Shown piece after piece: positions 1-8,942 of a stretch of DNA of 39,335 nt. Position 1 is the first letter of the stretch, and each line of letters opens with the position of its first letter. The notes under the pieces were generated by a model that saw nothing but the letters and a program-made list of their open reading frames with translations, did no database searches and had not been told where the DNA came from. The position numbers were made by a program, and so were the translations under genes. Location of the stretch: the IMG/VR virus record IMGVR_UViG_3300042892_000922, positions 1 to 39,335 of that record; one strand, written 5' to 3'. The stretch is from a virus.

Positions 1-143
1 TCTTCCGTTACATGACTCCTGGTGCACGGGGAAGAAACGTGTTCAAATTAACTGATGGTTCTTTTGTTGAAGAGCAACCTTATGAAGACACAGACATTGC
101 TATCATCTATCATGGTGGACACATCCACGAATTAAGTGCACAA
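1..143. repeat. Terminal redundancy, left copy
   Basis: Bases 18-143 are identical to 39210-39335 (126 bp). Bases 1-17 match 39193-39209 except at positions 12, 14, 16 and 17. This is what a circular or circularly permuted genome gives after assembly, with ends overlapping by about one k-mer. The four mismatches change two adjacent codons (Met-Thr here, Leu-Arg in the right copy). Confidence 0.9.
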
Positions 144-191
144 GAAGAAGCAGATTTGATTGCTGCTGGATACGGGGATTACATAACATGA
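1..191 (+). CDS. Small protein after the capsid gene, 3' part (gene crosses the window ends)
   Basis: This is the continuation of the gene that starts at 39129; the first complete codon here is at position 3. Joined across the redundant ends it gives a protein of about 85 residues, rich in aromatic and acidic residues, ending at the TGA at 189-191. No family is recognised. It lies directly downstream of the capsid gene and its terminator-like hairpin, so a virion or head-completion role is possible but unproven. Its stop overlaps the next start in an ATGA, so the two are probably translationally coupled. Confidence 0.7.
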   Translation, partial: FRYMTPGARGRNVFKLTDGSFVEEQPYEDTDIAIIYHGGHIHELSAQEEADLIAAGYGDYIT

Positions 192-487
192 AACATAGAG
201 AGACACACCCTAACCTTGACGTTGAAGGATGTTTCGGTTGCAGAGTATCGCTAGTACATACAGGTATGAACTCCACCACTACTCGGGGTGCTGCCGTAAG
301 TCAGACAGAACAGAAGGCTCGTGGCTGGGACAAAGATATGCCAGCGTACCGACGGTTACGTAAACAGGGTTATCAGCCTCGTGGTATTGATGGTTCTGCC
401 CGTCTTGAGGCTACCGCTACTAGCGCAGCCCAAATTGAAAGCCGTCCCGATATAGAGAAACTTGTTGCCAGAGGAGTAGCAGAATGA
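188..487 (+). CDS. Conserved-type small phage protein with a His/Cys cluster
   Basis: 99 residues. An N-terminal cluster (His and Cys in about residues 3-18, including a CFGC pair) could bind a metal. The middle is basic and aromatic, and a short acidic helix closes the protein. The start is set by an ATGA overlap with the upstream stop, and its own stop overlaps the next ATG in the same way. That is typical of a tightly packed virion operon. The function is unknown. Confidence 0.65.
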   Translation: MKHRETHPNLDVEGCFGCRVSLVHTGMNSTTTRGAAVSQTEQKARGWDKDMPAYRRLRKQGYQPRGIDGSARLEATATSAAQIESRPDIEKLVARGVAE

Positions 488-645
488 AAAAGAAAGAAGT
501 TTGGGATAAACCAAACCCCAACAAGAAGTTAGAAAAATTGTCTCCGCAAGCAAAAGCGTCGGCTAAAGCCCGTGCTAAAAAAGCGGGTCGCCCGTACCCT
601 AACCTTATTGACAACATGGCTGCTGCCCGTTCAAAGAAGAAGTAA
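484..645 (+). CDS. Small Lys/Ala-rich basic protein
   Basis: 53 residues, strongly basic, with an Ala/Lys-rich middle (about residues 21-35) and a terminal Lys-Lys-Lys. It is coupled to both neighbours: ATGA overlap upstream and TAATG downstream. Similar tiny Lys-rich proteins with KKK ends occur at 5913 and 6064. Packaging-associated DNA binding is a reasonable guess, but no domain is recognised. Confidence 0.6.
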   Translation: MKKKEVWDKPNPNKKLEKLSPQAKASAKARAKKAGRPYPNLIDNMAAARSKKK

Positions 646-896
646 TGGCTATTGAATATCGTGGTGAAAAGTTTGCAGGGTACAACAAACCTAAAGCAAC
701 ACCGAAGGCAGGCAAGTCTCATGCTGTGCTCGCTAAGGAAGGCGACAAGGTGAAGTTGATTCGGTTCGGTCAGAAGGGTGTCCAAGGGTCACCTGATGGT
801 TCCGCCCGTAACGATGCCTTCAAAGCCCGCCATGCTAAGAACATTGCTAAAGGCAAAATGTCTGCTGCGTATTGGGCGAACAAAGTCAAATGGTGA
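645..896 (+). CDS. Small basic phage protein with an F-K-A-R-H motif
   Basis: 83 residues. The N-terminal half resembles a small beta domain. The C-terminal half carries a F-K-A-R-H-A-K motif followed by an A-A-Y-W-A-N-K-V-K-W end. Short proteins with this C-terminal pattern recur in environmental phages, but I cannot name a function. It starts at the TAATG junction with the preceding gene. A conserved virion-associated role is inferred from position only. Confidence 0.65.
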   Translation: MAIEYRGEKFAGYNKPKATPKAGKSHAVLAKEGDKVKLIRFGQKGVQGSPDGSARNDAFKARHAKNIAKGKMSAAYWANKVKW

Positions 897-914
897 CCTG
901 CTAGTATTCGGGTT

Positions 915-1259
915 ATGGCTGCACCTTTAACAGCAAACCTCACTTTTGTGCGTGGAGACACCTGGCAGTTCCAGGTTGTCATCACTTCCGATGAAGCAGG
1001 AGTGACCCCTGTAAACATTACTGGTTACACGTTTGCTGCTCAATGCCGTACCGCACCTGACATTGCTGCTATCTCTGGTACCGCTACTTGTACGGTTACT
1101 GACGGTGCTGCTGGTGAACTGCTTGTCTCTTGGTCTGCTACCACTACTGCTGCTATCAGTCCTGGTCTATATTATTGGGACTTACAACAGACTGCTGGTG
1201 CCTCTGTAACAACTATCATGGCTGGTCAGATTACGGTTCTTGCTGACGTAACACGGTAG
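915..1259 (+). CDS. Small beta-rich tail or fibre-base protein
   Basis: 114 residues. The V-R-G-D-T-W-x-F opening and the alternating Thr/Val/Ala pattern resemble small beta-sandwich proteins found next to phage fibre genes (baseplate-upper-protein-like). It sits 5 bp before the collagen-like fibre gene. No catalytic residues are apparent. A structural role at the fibre attachment site is inferred from pattern and neighbours. Confidence 0.6.
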   Translation: MAAPLTANLTFVRGDTWQFQVVITSDEAGVTPVNITGYTFAAQCRTAPDIAAISGTATCTVTDGAAGELLVSWSATTTAAISPGLYYWDLQQTAGASVTTIMAGQITVLADVTR

Positions 1260-1263
1260 GGCT

Positions 1264-2253
1264 GTGGAACGTTTCGTTATAGCCCAAGTAACTGACACGG
1301 TTACTCTTTATCAGCAGGACAATGTTTACCGCATTGTTAAGGCTGACCCTTCTTTGCCGATGGAGTACGGGCAACGTTTTGTTTTAGTTACAACTAGCAC
1401 TACTGGTCCTATCGGTGCACAAGGTCCTCAAGGGTTTCAGGGTGCTCAAGGATTTCAGGGTGCACAGGGTTTCCAAGGTGTGCAGGGACCTCAAGGGACT
1501 CAAGGTCCACAGGGGTTCCAAGGTTTCCAGGGTGCTCAAGGTTCACAGGGACCTCAAGGGGTGCAGGGTGCGACAGGTTCTCAAGGAGCCACAGGTCCAC
1601 AAGGTACACAAGGTTTCCAAGGCACGACTGGCGCACAAGGACCTCAAGGTTTCCAAGGCGACACTGGTTCTCAGGGTGCTACGGGACCACAGGGTGCTAC
1701 AGGCGCACAAGGTTCACAAGGACCACAAGGTTTCCAAGGTGACGTTGGTAGTCAGGGTGCTACAGGACCACAAGGTTTCCAGGGTGCACAGGGGGCTACT
1801 GGTGCTGACTCTACTGTTGCTGGTCCACAAGGTAGCCAAGGACCCCAAGGGTTCCAAGGAGCGCAAGGTGCGCAGGGTTCTGTTGGTCCTCAAGGTGCGC
1901 AGGGTTTCCAAGGGTTTCAGGGTGCGCAGGGTGCTACGGGTTCACCTGGTATTCAGGGTCCTCAAGGTGTTCAGGGTGCGCAAGGTCCACAAGGTGCGCA
2001 AGGTGATGTTGGTTCTCAGGGTCCTCAAGGCGCTACTGGTTCTCAAGGTCCACAGGGACCGCAAGGTGCGCAAGGTCCACAAGGGTTCACTACTTTAGAT
2101 GGTGCTACCGATGTAACTATTACTTCTCCCGTGACGGGACAGGCGTTGGTCTATGATGGGACATCTAGCCAGTGGGTGAACACGACCGCTAGTACAGACC
2201 CGATGAACGACAACAAGTTCACAGCAATAATCACGATGGACGTAGGAGTTTAA
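1264..2253 (+). CDS. Collagen-like tail fibre protein
   Basis: 329 residues from a GTG start. The N-terminal ~50 residues form a globular attachment-like domain. Residues ~50-280 are almost pure Gly-X-Y triplets, mostly with Gln or Pro/Phe at X/Y, interrupted once near residue 180 by A-D-S-T-V-A. The last ~45 residues form a small C-terminal head. Collagen-like triplets are a known trimeric shaft in phage fibres. The gene is flanked by other fibre components. Its repeats are similar at the DNA level to those of the gene at 8943. Confidence 0.88.
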   Translation: MERFVIAQVTDTVTLYQQDNVYRIVKADPSLPMEYGQRFVLVTTSTTGPIGAQGPQGFQGAQGFQGAQGFQGVQGPQGTQGPQGFQGFQGAQGSQGPQGVQGATGSQGATGPQGTQGFQGTTGAQGPQGFQGDTGSQGATGPQGATGAQGSQGPQGFQGDVGSQGATGPQGFQGAQGATGADSTVAGPQGSQGPQGFQGAQGAQGSVGPQGAQGFQGFQGAQGATGSPGIQGPQGVQGAQGPQGAQGDVGSQGPQGATGSQGPQGPQGAQGPQGFTTLDGATDVTITSPVTGQALVYDGTSSQWVNTTASTDPMNDNKFTAIITMDVGV

Positions 2254-2601
2254 GTGGCTACAGGCGATAGAAAAGAAACACGGCTTATAGGTCCGTCACA
2301 GTTGACTGCTACTGATGCAGGTTTAGGTGCTGCTGCGGTTGCGACTAGCCGTGAACACATTATTAAACAGGTTATTTTGACGAACACTTCGGGTACTGAC
2401 CGTCTAGTTTATTTGGGTATTGGTGGGGCTGCTACAGGTGGTGCTACGTCGAGGTTTCTTTCAGCGTTGCCTATCGCTGCGTACGATACGGTTGTGTTGG
2501 ATACGGCGTTGGTGTTGGTGGCTACGGAACGCTTGTGGGGTTACGCTGATTTGGGGAGTGCTGTGAACATTATTGTTACGGGTTGGATTAAAGAAGTCTG
2601 A
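2254..2601 (+). CDS. Fibre-associated small beta protein
   Basis: 115 residues from a GTG directly after the collagen-like gene's stop. It is Thr/Ala/Val-rich with alternating hydrophobic strands, and the C-terminal portion (L-W-G-Y-A-D ... I-I-V-T-G) resembles beta-sandwich accessory proteins of capsids and fibres. Its stop (TGA) overlaps the next ATG. It is probably structural; the exact position in the particle is unknown. Confidence 0.6.
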   Translation: MATGDRKETRLIGPSQLTATDAGLGAAAVATSREHIIKQVILTNTSGTDRLVYLGIGGAATGGATSRFLSALPIAAYDTVVLDTALVLVATERLWGYADLGSAVNIIVTGWIKEV

Positions 2602-3653
2602 TGGGTATTTCTTCGTCGCTTGGTTCGTCGGCTTTACTGCCCGCTGGTTTAGGTTTCCGCAATGTTCTGATTAACGGGGACATGCAGGTCAGCCAACGTT
2701 CTGCTGTTGGCACAGCCGTCACTGGCATAACCACAGGTGGTTGCAAAACTGCTGACCGTTGGGATTTGAATATGACCACATTTGGCACATGGTCGCAAAC
2801 GTGTATTGCAGATGCACCCACTGGTTCGGGTTTGCGCAATTCGTTAAAAATGGCTTGCACATCGGCGTATGCTTCTCCTGCTGCGGGAAACGAAATGCAA
2901 ATACGACAAAAACTTGAAGGACAAAATATCCAAGTTTTTCGTAAAGGCACAAGTTCTGCTAAAACTTTTGTGTTGTCTTTTTGGGTAAAGTCGTTTCAAA
3001 CTGGAACTTTTATTTGTGAACTTGAGGACCAAGACAACAGTAGAAACGTGAGTGCTTCATACACGGTTCTTGCAAGTGGTGTTTGGGAACAAAAGTTTAT
3101 TACATTTCCTGCCGATTCAACGGGTCAATTTGATAATGACAGCAATAGTTCTTTGGCTGTTATTTGGTGGATTGGTGCAGGTAGCAACTTTACTTCAGGA
3201 ACACTCGCAACAACATGGGTGACACCAACAACCGCCAACAGGGCGGTTGGGCAGACAAATGTGGCTTCTTCAACAAGCAACTACTGGCAGATTACGGGTG
3301 TGCAGTTGGAAGCAAACTTGCAGCCGACCCCGTTTGAGCAACGACCTATCGGTGTAGAACTAGCGTTATGCCAACGGTACTACCAGATTGGCAGACTTGC
3401 TGCTGCTGGATATGGAATAGTTGCAACTGTTGACTCGGGAGCGTATGGAAACTTTAGTTTCCCGACAAGAATGAGAGCAACGCCAACAATAACTGAATTA
3501 ACAAAAGCGCTTGGTGGTTCTCCTGTTGGATATGGCTCTGGAACAACATATATAGATGTGTCTGGATTTGGGTTTAGGTATAACCACGGTGGCGGGTCTG
3601 GTTCAGGCAACTTGTCTTTTGACCTAACATGGAGCGCAGCATCAGAACTATGA
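2601..3653 (+). CDS. Tail fibre / receptor-binding protein with carbohydrate-binding-type beta domain
   Basis: 350 residues. An N-terminal N-G-D-M-x-V-S-Q-R segment and an A-D-R-W motif are followed by a jelly-roll-like region (S-F-W-V-K-S, F-x-C-E-L) and a W-Q-I-T-G-V-Q-L-E ... P-F-E-Q-R ... L-C-Q-R-Y-Y-Q block at about residues 225-265. This combination recurs in tail-fibre proteins of many phages, where it is thought to contact host surface glycans. The C-terminal ~80 residues are Gly/Ser-rich. The ATGA at its end couples it to a small putative chaperone. Confidence 0.8.
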   Translation: MGISSSLGSSALLPAGLGFRNVLINGDMQVSQRSAVGTAVTGITTGGCKTADRWDLNMTTFGTWSQTCIADAPTGSGLRNSLKMACTSAYASPAAGNEMQIRQKLEGQNIQVFRKGTSSAKTFVLSFWVKSFQTGTFICELEDQDNSRNVSASYTVLASGVWEQKFITFPADSTGQFDNDSNSSLAVIWWIGAGSNFTSGTLATTWVTPTTANRAVGQTNVASSTSNYWQITGVQLEANLQPTPFEQRPIGVELALCQRYYQIGRLAAAGYGIVATVDSGAYGNFSFPTRMRATPTITELTKALGGSPVGYGSGTTYIDVSGFGFRYNHGGGSGSGNLSFDLTWSAASEL

Positions 3654-3817
3654 GTTACTCAATTTTAGAATCAGAACTTTTTGGAATAACAATTTTTCAT
3701 AAAAAAACCAAATCATGGATTCCATGTGACCCTGCCAACACGGATTATCAAGCCTATTTAGCGTGGGTTGCTGAAGGCAACACAGCAGAAGAATGGAACC
3801 CTAATGGGAATCAGTAA
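3650..3817 (+). CDS. Small fibre-associated protein, possible fibre assembly chaperone
   Basis: 55 residues from the ATG that overlaps the preceding fibre stop; an in-frame ATG at 3629 would overlap more and is less likely. The C-terminal half carries a P-A-N-T-D-Y-Q-A-Y-L-A-W-V-A-E-G-N-T motif common in short proteins encoded immediately after phage fibre genes, some of which act as fibre assembly factors. The chaperone role is by analogy. Confidence 0.6.
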   Translation: MSYSILESELFGITIFHKKTKSWIPCDPANTDYQAYLAWVAEGNTAEEWNPNGNQ

Positions 3818-4520
3818 CACTATTCCGCCGTCAAGGTTGATTCAGCCTGGGGTTGTAGCGAACACGGCTGCACGACCTACTAGCCCGTTCACGGGTCAGG
3901 CTATCTATCAGGTTGATACAAACCAAATGTTGATTTGGAACGGTACAGCATGGGTGATACCTAACACTCCTGCACAAAACCCTTCAGGTTTAGAGTTGAT
4001 TACACCTACATCGGTTGCAGGTACGGGAGTCACTTTGTCGGGTTCAACCGTGACGTACACCTCAAGTACAAGCAACATTAGTGTTAATGGCGTTTTCACT
4101 TCGCTTTACACTAATTACTGCGTGATGCTAACTGGAAGTGCTACCAGCGACCTTGACTCTGGTGTGCGCTTAAGGGCAGCAGGAACCGATTTAAGCACAT
4201 CTGTTTACCAATACGCATCTGATGGTTGGTACGGCTCAACACAAAACAGCGCAGGCGGGACCGCACAAACCAATGTCCCTTTCGCTTGTTCTTTTGGTAG
4301 CGGTAGAACATCTAGTAGCAAGATTGAATTTTTCAAACCGCAAACTACTGACGCATGGAAACCAATAAATGCTAACGTTACTTTTAGTCATTCGGCAGTT
4401 GGAGTGATTGTGCGAAACGTTGCAGGCAACGCTAACAGCGCCACGCAATTTGATGGGTTTACAATTACTAATACTGGAACGATAACTGGTTCATTGCATG
4501 TTTATGGATACAGGATTTAA
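3804..4520 (+). CDS. Modular tail fibre / receptor-binding protein, first paralogue
   Basis: About 238 residues from the ATG at 3804, overlapping the previous gene by 14 bp; an earlier in-frame ATG at 3768 exists. Residues ~19-50 (R-P-T-S-P-F-T-G-Q ... I-Y-Q-V-D-T ... W-N-G-T-A-W) match the N-terminal module of the gene at 4523, while the C-terminal beta-rich regions look unrelated. The common base with variable heads suggests alternative receptor-binding tips. Confidence 0.7.
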   Translation: MGISNTIPPSRLIQPGVVANTAARPTSPFTGQAIYQVDTNQMLIWNGTAWVIPNTPAQNPSGLELITPTSVAGTGVTLSGSTVTYTSSTSNISVNGVFTSLYTNYCVMLTGSATSDLDSGVRLRAAGTDLSTSVYQYASDGWYGSTQNSAGGTAQTNVPFACSFGSGRTSSSKIEFFKPQTTDAWKPINANVTFSHSAVGVIVRNVAGNANSATQFDGFTITNTGTITGSLHVYGYRI

Positions 4521-4522
4521 CT

Positions 4523-5092
4523 ATGGCTATTAACTCTTTGTCTACAGGATTTCGTCCAGGTGTCTGCACTTCTAGCACACGCCCCACAACCCCATATGAG
4601 GGGCAACAAATCTATGAGACTGATACGGACAAGTTGTTGGTGTGGAACGCAACGGCTTGGATTGTTATTTTTCCTGCACCCGCAGCAGCAGTGGAGTTAA
4701 CTTCTAACGCAAGTATCTCCAATGGTTCGGATACGGTAATTACTTGGTCATCGTCTGTCTACGATAATGACACCATGTTTAGTGCTGGGACTGCAAACCG
4801 TTTGACAATAAAAACTGCTGGTATCTATATTGTCACAGCAACATTGTGTTGGGTTACAAACTCCACAGGCGAACGTATTTCCTGGATACAAAAAAACAAT
4901 GACAACACTACGAGGTGGGGAAACCGTCGTGGCGGTGCTTGGTCTGGTCAAACCGAATATAGCATTTCTTCACAGATAACCTGCGCCGTAAACGACTACA
5001 TACAAATAGGCGTATATCAAAACTCAGGTGGTTCATTGGCTCTCAACTCTGTAGGTACAAGTAGAACTCGTCTAGAAGTTGCTAGAGCCTAG
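4523..5092 (+). CDS. Modular tail fibre protein with C1q/TNF-like head, second paralogue
   Basis: 189 residues. Residues ~18-50 repeat the R-P-T-T-P-Y-E-G-Q ... W-N-A-T-A-W module of the upstream gene. Residues ~65-189 have the strand pattern of a C1q/TNF-like trimeric jelly roll: I-K-T-A-G-I-Y-I-V-T-A, then S-W-I-Q-K-N-N, then a final T-R-L-E-V strand. Such heads are common receptor-binding tips. The fold is inferred from pattern, not from alignment. Confidence 0.7.
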   Translation: MAINSLSTGFRPGVCTSSTRPTTPYEGQQIYETDTDKLLVWNATAWIVIFPAPAAAVELTSNASISNGSDTVITWSSSVYDNDTMFSAGTANRLTIKTAGIYIVTATLCWVTNSTGERISWIQKNNDNTTRWGNRRGGAWSGQTEYSISSQITCAVNDYIQIGVYQNSGGSLALNSVGTSRTRLEVARA

Positions 5093-5109
5093 ATTTTTAA
5101 GTTGTCTGC

Positions 5110-5883
5110 ATGCTTAGTGTCATCACCTGCACATACAACACGCCATCCGAAGTCCTAGCCCGCACATGGGCATCACTCAAAGCCCAAACCTTTACTGATT
5201 GGGAATGGGTCATCTACGACGACTCCCCTGGCATGGATACATACAATCAGGTATACGGCTTCTGCTCCGACGAACGGTACAAGATACGGGTGTTTAGACC
5301 CCACGTACCATCAGGCGGAAACATCGGCTACGCAAAACACATGGCGTTCTCACTAGGTTTAGGCGAGATACTCGTTGAGTTAGACCACGATGACGAACTC
5401 ACCCCCGATGCCCTTGCTGAGATAGATGTAGCGTTCATTGACTACGGTGTCGGGTTCGTGTACTCCAACTGTGCAGAAGTTTTTGATGACGGCACTAGCG
5501 GTAAATACCCTGAAGGCTGGGCGTTCGGCTACGGCACGGAACGCTGGAACACCACCTACAACGTGTGGGAAATGATAGCGCCACCGTTAAACCGCACCAC
5601 CCTCAGCCATATCGTCTCGGTCCCCAACCATGTCCGATGCTGGCGGGCAGAAACCTACCGTGAACTAGGTGGACATGATGCCACCCTCCGTGTCGCAGAC
5701 GACTACGACCTGATAGTTAGGTCAGCCTTACATACCCGCACAGCCCATATAGACAAACTGTTGTACCTACAGCACATCGGGGCGCACACCGCTCAACGCC
5801 AACAGAACGCCCTTATTCAAGAACTTGTCCCCCAAATCCACCGCAAGTACGTGGAAGATATTGAGATAATGTTCTCGTGCTAA
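5110..5883 (+). CDS. Family 2 glycosyltransferase (GT-A fold)
   Basis: 257 residues. The protein opens with the GT2 strand V-I-T-C-T-Y-N-T-P. It continues with W-V-I-Y-D-D-S, a DXD-type metal/nucleotide-sugar site in V-E-L-D-H-D-D-E-L-T-P-D (about residues 93-104), and a later A-D-D-Y-D-L that fits the catalytic-base region. It therefore probably transfers a sugar from a nucleotide sugar. The target is unknown: virion protein, DNA or host envelope. It has no signal peptide or membrane anchor, so it should act in the cytoplasm. It closes the first fibre cluster. Confidence 0.85.
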   Translation: MLSVITCTYNTPSEVLARTWASLKAQTFTDWEWVIYDDSPGMDTYNQVYGFCSDERYKIRVFRPHVPSGGNIGYAKHMAFSLGLGEILVELDHDDELTPDALAEIDVAFIDYGVGFVYSNCAEVFDDGTSGKYPEGWAFGYGTERWNTTYNVWEMIAPPLNRTTLSHIVSVPNHVRCWRAETYRELGGHDATLRVADDYDLIVRSALHTRTAHIDKLLYLQHIGAHTAQRQQNALIQELVPQIHRKYVEDIEIMFSC

Positions 5884-5912
5884 TATGCAGGCAGCCCTAC
5901 TAAGGAGTATCC

Positions 5913-6032
5913 ATGTCTGCAAAAGGCGAGAAGTACAAGTCAATGTCAGCGATGAAGAAGCACGAGAAGTCTGAAGGCTCTAAGGAGCGCAAGATGGAAT
6001 ACGGCAAGAAGACTGTTAAGAAAAAGAAGTAA
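5913..6032 (+). CDS. Tiny Lys-rich basic protein
   Basis: 39 residues, about one third Lys, ending in K-K-K-K. A good ribosome site (AAGGAG at 5902-5907) precedes the ATG at a standard distance, which supports expression. The function is unknown; the composition suggests nucleic-acid binding. It is the first of two consecutive Lys-rich mini genes before the adaptor-like gene. Confidence 0.6.
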   Translation: MSAKGEKYKSMSAMKKHEKSEGSKERKMEYGKKTVKKKK

Positions 6033-6063
6033 CCCCCTAAACAAACCTAGATAGGACAACGAT

Positions 6064-6180
6064 ATGCCAATGGTCGGAAAAAAAGAGTTCCCATACACCA
6101 AAGCAGGCGAAACCGCTGCAAAAAAGATGGCTAAAAAAACTGGTATGCCAATGAAAAAGGCTGCTAAGAAAAAGAAGTAA
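6064..6180 (+). CDS. Tiny Lys/Ala-rich basic protein
   Basis: 38 residues, Lys/Ala/Met-rich with a K-K-K-K end. Its TAA overlaps the next start (TAATG), so it is linked to the adaptor-like gene. It could bind packaged DNA, but no domain is recognisable. It resembles the gene at 5913 in composition rather than in aligned sequence. Confidence 0.6.
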   Translation: MPMVGKKEFPYTKAGETAAKKMAKKTGMPMKKAAKKKK

Positions 6181-7067
6181 TGTCCACCGTCGCCCAAATC
6201 CTTACCCGTGCGCAACGCCAGTTGCTATCAGGGACTATTGAAGCCCGTAACAAACTGTCGGCATCCGTGTCGTCTACGGCTACTTCTATTTCTCTGACTT
6301 ACGACTTGAACTCTATCCGTGAAGGTGCGGTTATCCAGGTTGATAGCGAACTGATGTACGTGTGGGAGGTGGGCGCAGGAACTAAGACCGCTACGGTTGA
6401 ACGTGGCTTTAACGGCACTACAGCGGTGTCTCATGCGAGTGCTGCTGTTGTTATTGTGAACCCTAAGTTCCCTAGAGCACAGTTGTTTGAAGCATTGAAT
6501 GATGAACTGATGGATTTGTCCAGCCCTATGAACGGGTTGTATGACGTTAAAACATTGGACTTTAATTACAACTCGTCTAGACGGCAAACGAATATCCCGA
6601 TGACTGGCGATGTCATTGACCTGATTGAAGTCCGTTACCGTTACATTGCTTCTGATTACAAACAAGTCAATAACGTTACACTGTTACGTAACTTGCCTAC
6701 TAAAGATTTTGGTTCAGGCTACGGGCTACAAATAGATTCGCTTATCCCATCATCAACTGTTCGTGTCACCTACAAGACACCGTTCACTCGTGTCGGGTTG
6801 GAATCAGATGACCTGCAAGATGTTGCTGGGTTCCCTGAAAGTGCTGAAGATATCCTTGTTATGGGTATCCAAATTCGTGTTGTAGCGCCCCGTGAAATCA
6901 AACGTAACTTCACTGAATCTCAAGGCGAAACCCGTCGTGCCGATGAGGTGCCTGCTGGTGCTGTCGGTGGGTCTATCACTAACTTGTTGCGTTTGCGTCG
7001 TGACCGTATTACTGCTGAGGCTTCACGAATAAACCGTTTGCACCCAATTATTATTCAAAGGAACTGA
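6180..7067 (+). CDS. Head-tail adaptor / tail connector-like protein
   Basis: 295 residues. The N-terminal helix is followed by a compact beta insertion (about residues 50-92) with V-E-R-G-F-N-G-T-T-A-V-S-H, and then a helical segment F-P-R-A-Q-L-F-E-A-L-N-D-E-L typical of connector proteins. The middle is beta-rich and the C-terminus basic. Its place directly before the large tail protein fits an adaptor or gatekeeper that joins portal and nozzle in a short-tailed phage. The family is inferred from size, pattern and order. Confidence 0.6.
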   Translation: MSTVAQILTRAQRQLLSGTIEARNKLSASVSSTATSISLTYDLNSIREGAVIQVDSELMYVWEVGAGTKTATVERGFNGTTAVSHASAAVVIVNPKFPRAQLFEALNDELMDLSSPMNGLYDVKTLDFNYNSSRRQTNIPMTGDVIDLIEVRYRYIASDYKQVNNVTLLRNLPTKDFGSGYGLQIDSLIPSSTVRVTYKTPFTRVGLESDDLQDVAGFPESAEDILVMGIQIRVVAPREIKRNFTESQGETRRADEVPAGAVGGSITNLLRLRRDRITAEASRINRLHPIIIQRN

Positions 7068-7068
7068 T

Positions 7069-8934
7069 ATGGCGGTGACCACGTTCACTCTGCCGTATGT
7101 TGGTACGCCACCGTACTTCTCTGGTAGTTCTGTTTCTACATTAGTTCCTAACGTTTTCCCTATCGCTATTGATGGTCGCCCGTATATGGTTGACCAGAAA
7201 TCAGGCAGGTTTGGTCGCACGTATGAGCAGCGTGTTCGTGACTCTACGGACGATTCTACTTCTCCTGGTGAGGGTGCTATTAACCCTGGCGGTTTGTGGA
7301 GGCGTGGTCAGGACTCTTGGCATTTCGGTGCAGGTCAACAGTACGCTGATACCGCTGAGGCTAAGGATTACCAGTTCTATAAATCTAAAGGCATAGACAT
7401 TTGGACTAAAGGTCAAGTGTCGTTACTTAATGCTACGAAGTTGTCGTTAAGTAATGCTTCTACTTCTCAGCATATGGTTGTTTGTGGTACCCGTGTTTAT
7501 GTTGCGTTAAATAATGATGTCAAGTTCACTACTGACCCGTATGCGTCTAGCCCTACGTGGACTGCGGTAGTTGATGAGGCTGGTGGTACCGCAGCACCTA
7601 CAGGGACCGTTGCTGCTATGGCTACCGATGGCAACAAAGTTTACTTGGCGTACCCTACTGATGGCATAAGACAGGTTGTTCCTTCTGCTGACCCTGCAAT
7701 TATTTCAAACACAAAATTTACTACTGGTAGTGATTCTTACTATATGCTTGGGTTTGCTAAGAACTTTATGTTCGGGGCATATGACCACGACCTTCATGTG
7801 CTTGATACTAGTGGTGGCAAATCGTTTGCAATTGAACCTGACGATACGGCATTTCGTTTCGTTGGTGTAGCCACAGGACAAAACGCTGTGTACGCAGCAG
7901 GTTTTTCTGGAGAGAAATCTCTTGTATACAAAATCACTATCACCGCTGCTGGTTTACTAGACAAAGGCATCGTCGCTTTAGAACTACCGACAGGCGAAAT
8001 CGTTTCATCTATCTCTGGTTATCTAGGTTTTATCCTTATCGGGACAAACAAAGGTGTACGTTACTGTTCAACGGATGCACAATCTAACCTTGTTGCTGGA
8101 CCAATCATCCCTACTAGCGGTCCTGTACGGAAGTTCACATCCGAAGACAGGTACACCTATTTCACTTGGTCAAACTACGACGGTGTATCAACAGGTTTAG
8201 GCAGGCTAGACCTCTCTACTTTTGTTGCACCCAACCAGCCAGCGTTTGCTACAGACCTCATGTACACCTCAACAAACAATGTCTTAAGTGTTGCAACATT
8301 CAACAGCAAACGTTTGTTCTGTGTTAGCGGTATCGGTGTTATCGCTGAAGACTCCAGCGCCCTAGTTGCTTCAGGCGAAATAGAATCAGGCACCTACCGT
8401 TGGGGTATCCCTGACCGCAAGTTCGTAGCCAAAGTAGACACCCGTGCCACACCTCTCGTCGGTTCTATCACCCAATATCTGAACGTTGACGACACAGGGT
8501 ATGTACAACTTAACACTTGGGATGACATTGGTGACACCGAGAACTCTACTAACGGTACGGATACCCATGCTATTGAAGCATCGTTTAAGTTTGGTTTGAA
8601 CCGTGACGCTACCGTAACCAGTACAGGTCCAACGATGACACGCTGGATGTCACGAGCCTACGTAGCCCCGTTTAGAAGCCAACAGTTCGTCATCCCAATC
8701 CTGTTACACAACACTGTCCGTGTGCGGGACAAAGAATACTTCTATGACGTTGAAGAACACCAGACTTTCTTTGACAGTCTCATTGAATCACCCCGCATTA
8801 TCGTTCTTCAGATAGGCACGTTTGTTCATTCGGTGATCGTGGACGATTTGGAATGGGTCCCAGCAGATGCGACTGGCAACTACTGGTCTTTTGAAGGAAC
8901 ACTTATTGTTACACTACGAAGTGTAGAAAACTAG
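7069..8934 (+). CDS. Large tail protein, nozzle-like or minor tail protein
   Basis: 621 residues starting after a good AAAGGA site. The N-terminal region has an [20 protein letters not shown] stretch that I associate with minor tail proteins of actinophages. A long series of short beta segments follows, possibly propeller-like. The C-terminal ~120 residues form a separate beta domain. It lies between the adaptor-like protein and a collagen-like fibre, so it is likely the tail tube/nozzle or fibre hub. Confidence 0.65.
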   Translation: MAVTTFTLPYVGTPPYFSGSSVSTLVPNVFPIAIDGRPYMVDQKSGRFGRTYEQRVRDSTDDSTSPGEGAINPGGLWRRGQDSWHFGAGQQYADTAEAKDYQFYKSKGIDIWTKGQVSLLNATKLSLSNASTSQHMVVCGTRVYVALNNDVKFTTDPYASSPTWTAVVDEAGGTAAPTGTVAAMATDGNKVYLAYPTDGIRQVVPSADPAIISNTKFTTGSDSYYMLGFAKNFMFGAYDHDLHVLDTSGGKSFAIEPDDTAFRFVGVATGQNAVYAAGFSGEKSLVYKITITAAGLLDKGIVALELPTGEIVSSISGYLGFILIGTNKGVRYCSTDAQSNLVAGPIIPTSGPVRKFTSEDRYTYFTWSNYDGVSTGLGRLDLSTFVAPNQPAFATDLMYTSTNNVLSVATFNSKRLFCVSGIGVIAEDSSALVASGEIESGTYRWGIPDRKFVAKVDTRATPLVGSITQYLNVDDTGYVQLNTWDDIGDTENSTNGTDTHAIEASFKFGLNRDATVTSTGPTMTRWMSRAYVAPFRSQQFVIPILLHNTVRVRDKEYFYDVEEHQTFFDSLIESPRIIVLQIGTFVHSVIVDDLEWVPADATGNYWSFEGTLIVTLRSVEN

Positions 8935-8942
8935 GAGCAATC

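Noticed and set aside
1415-2098. Second long ORF within the collagen-like fibre gene, and opposite-strand ORFs at 1409-1636 and 1714-1911
   Set aside because: They arise from reading the same GGT-CAR-type repeats in other frames; composition is repetitive, with no ribosome site.
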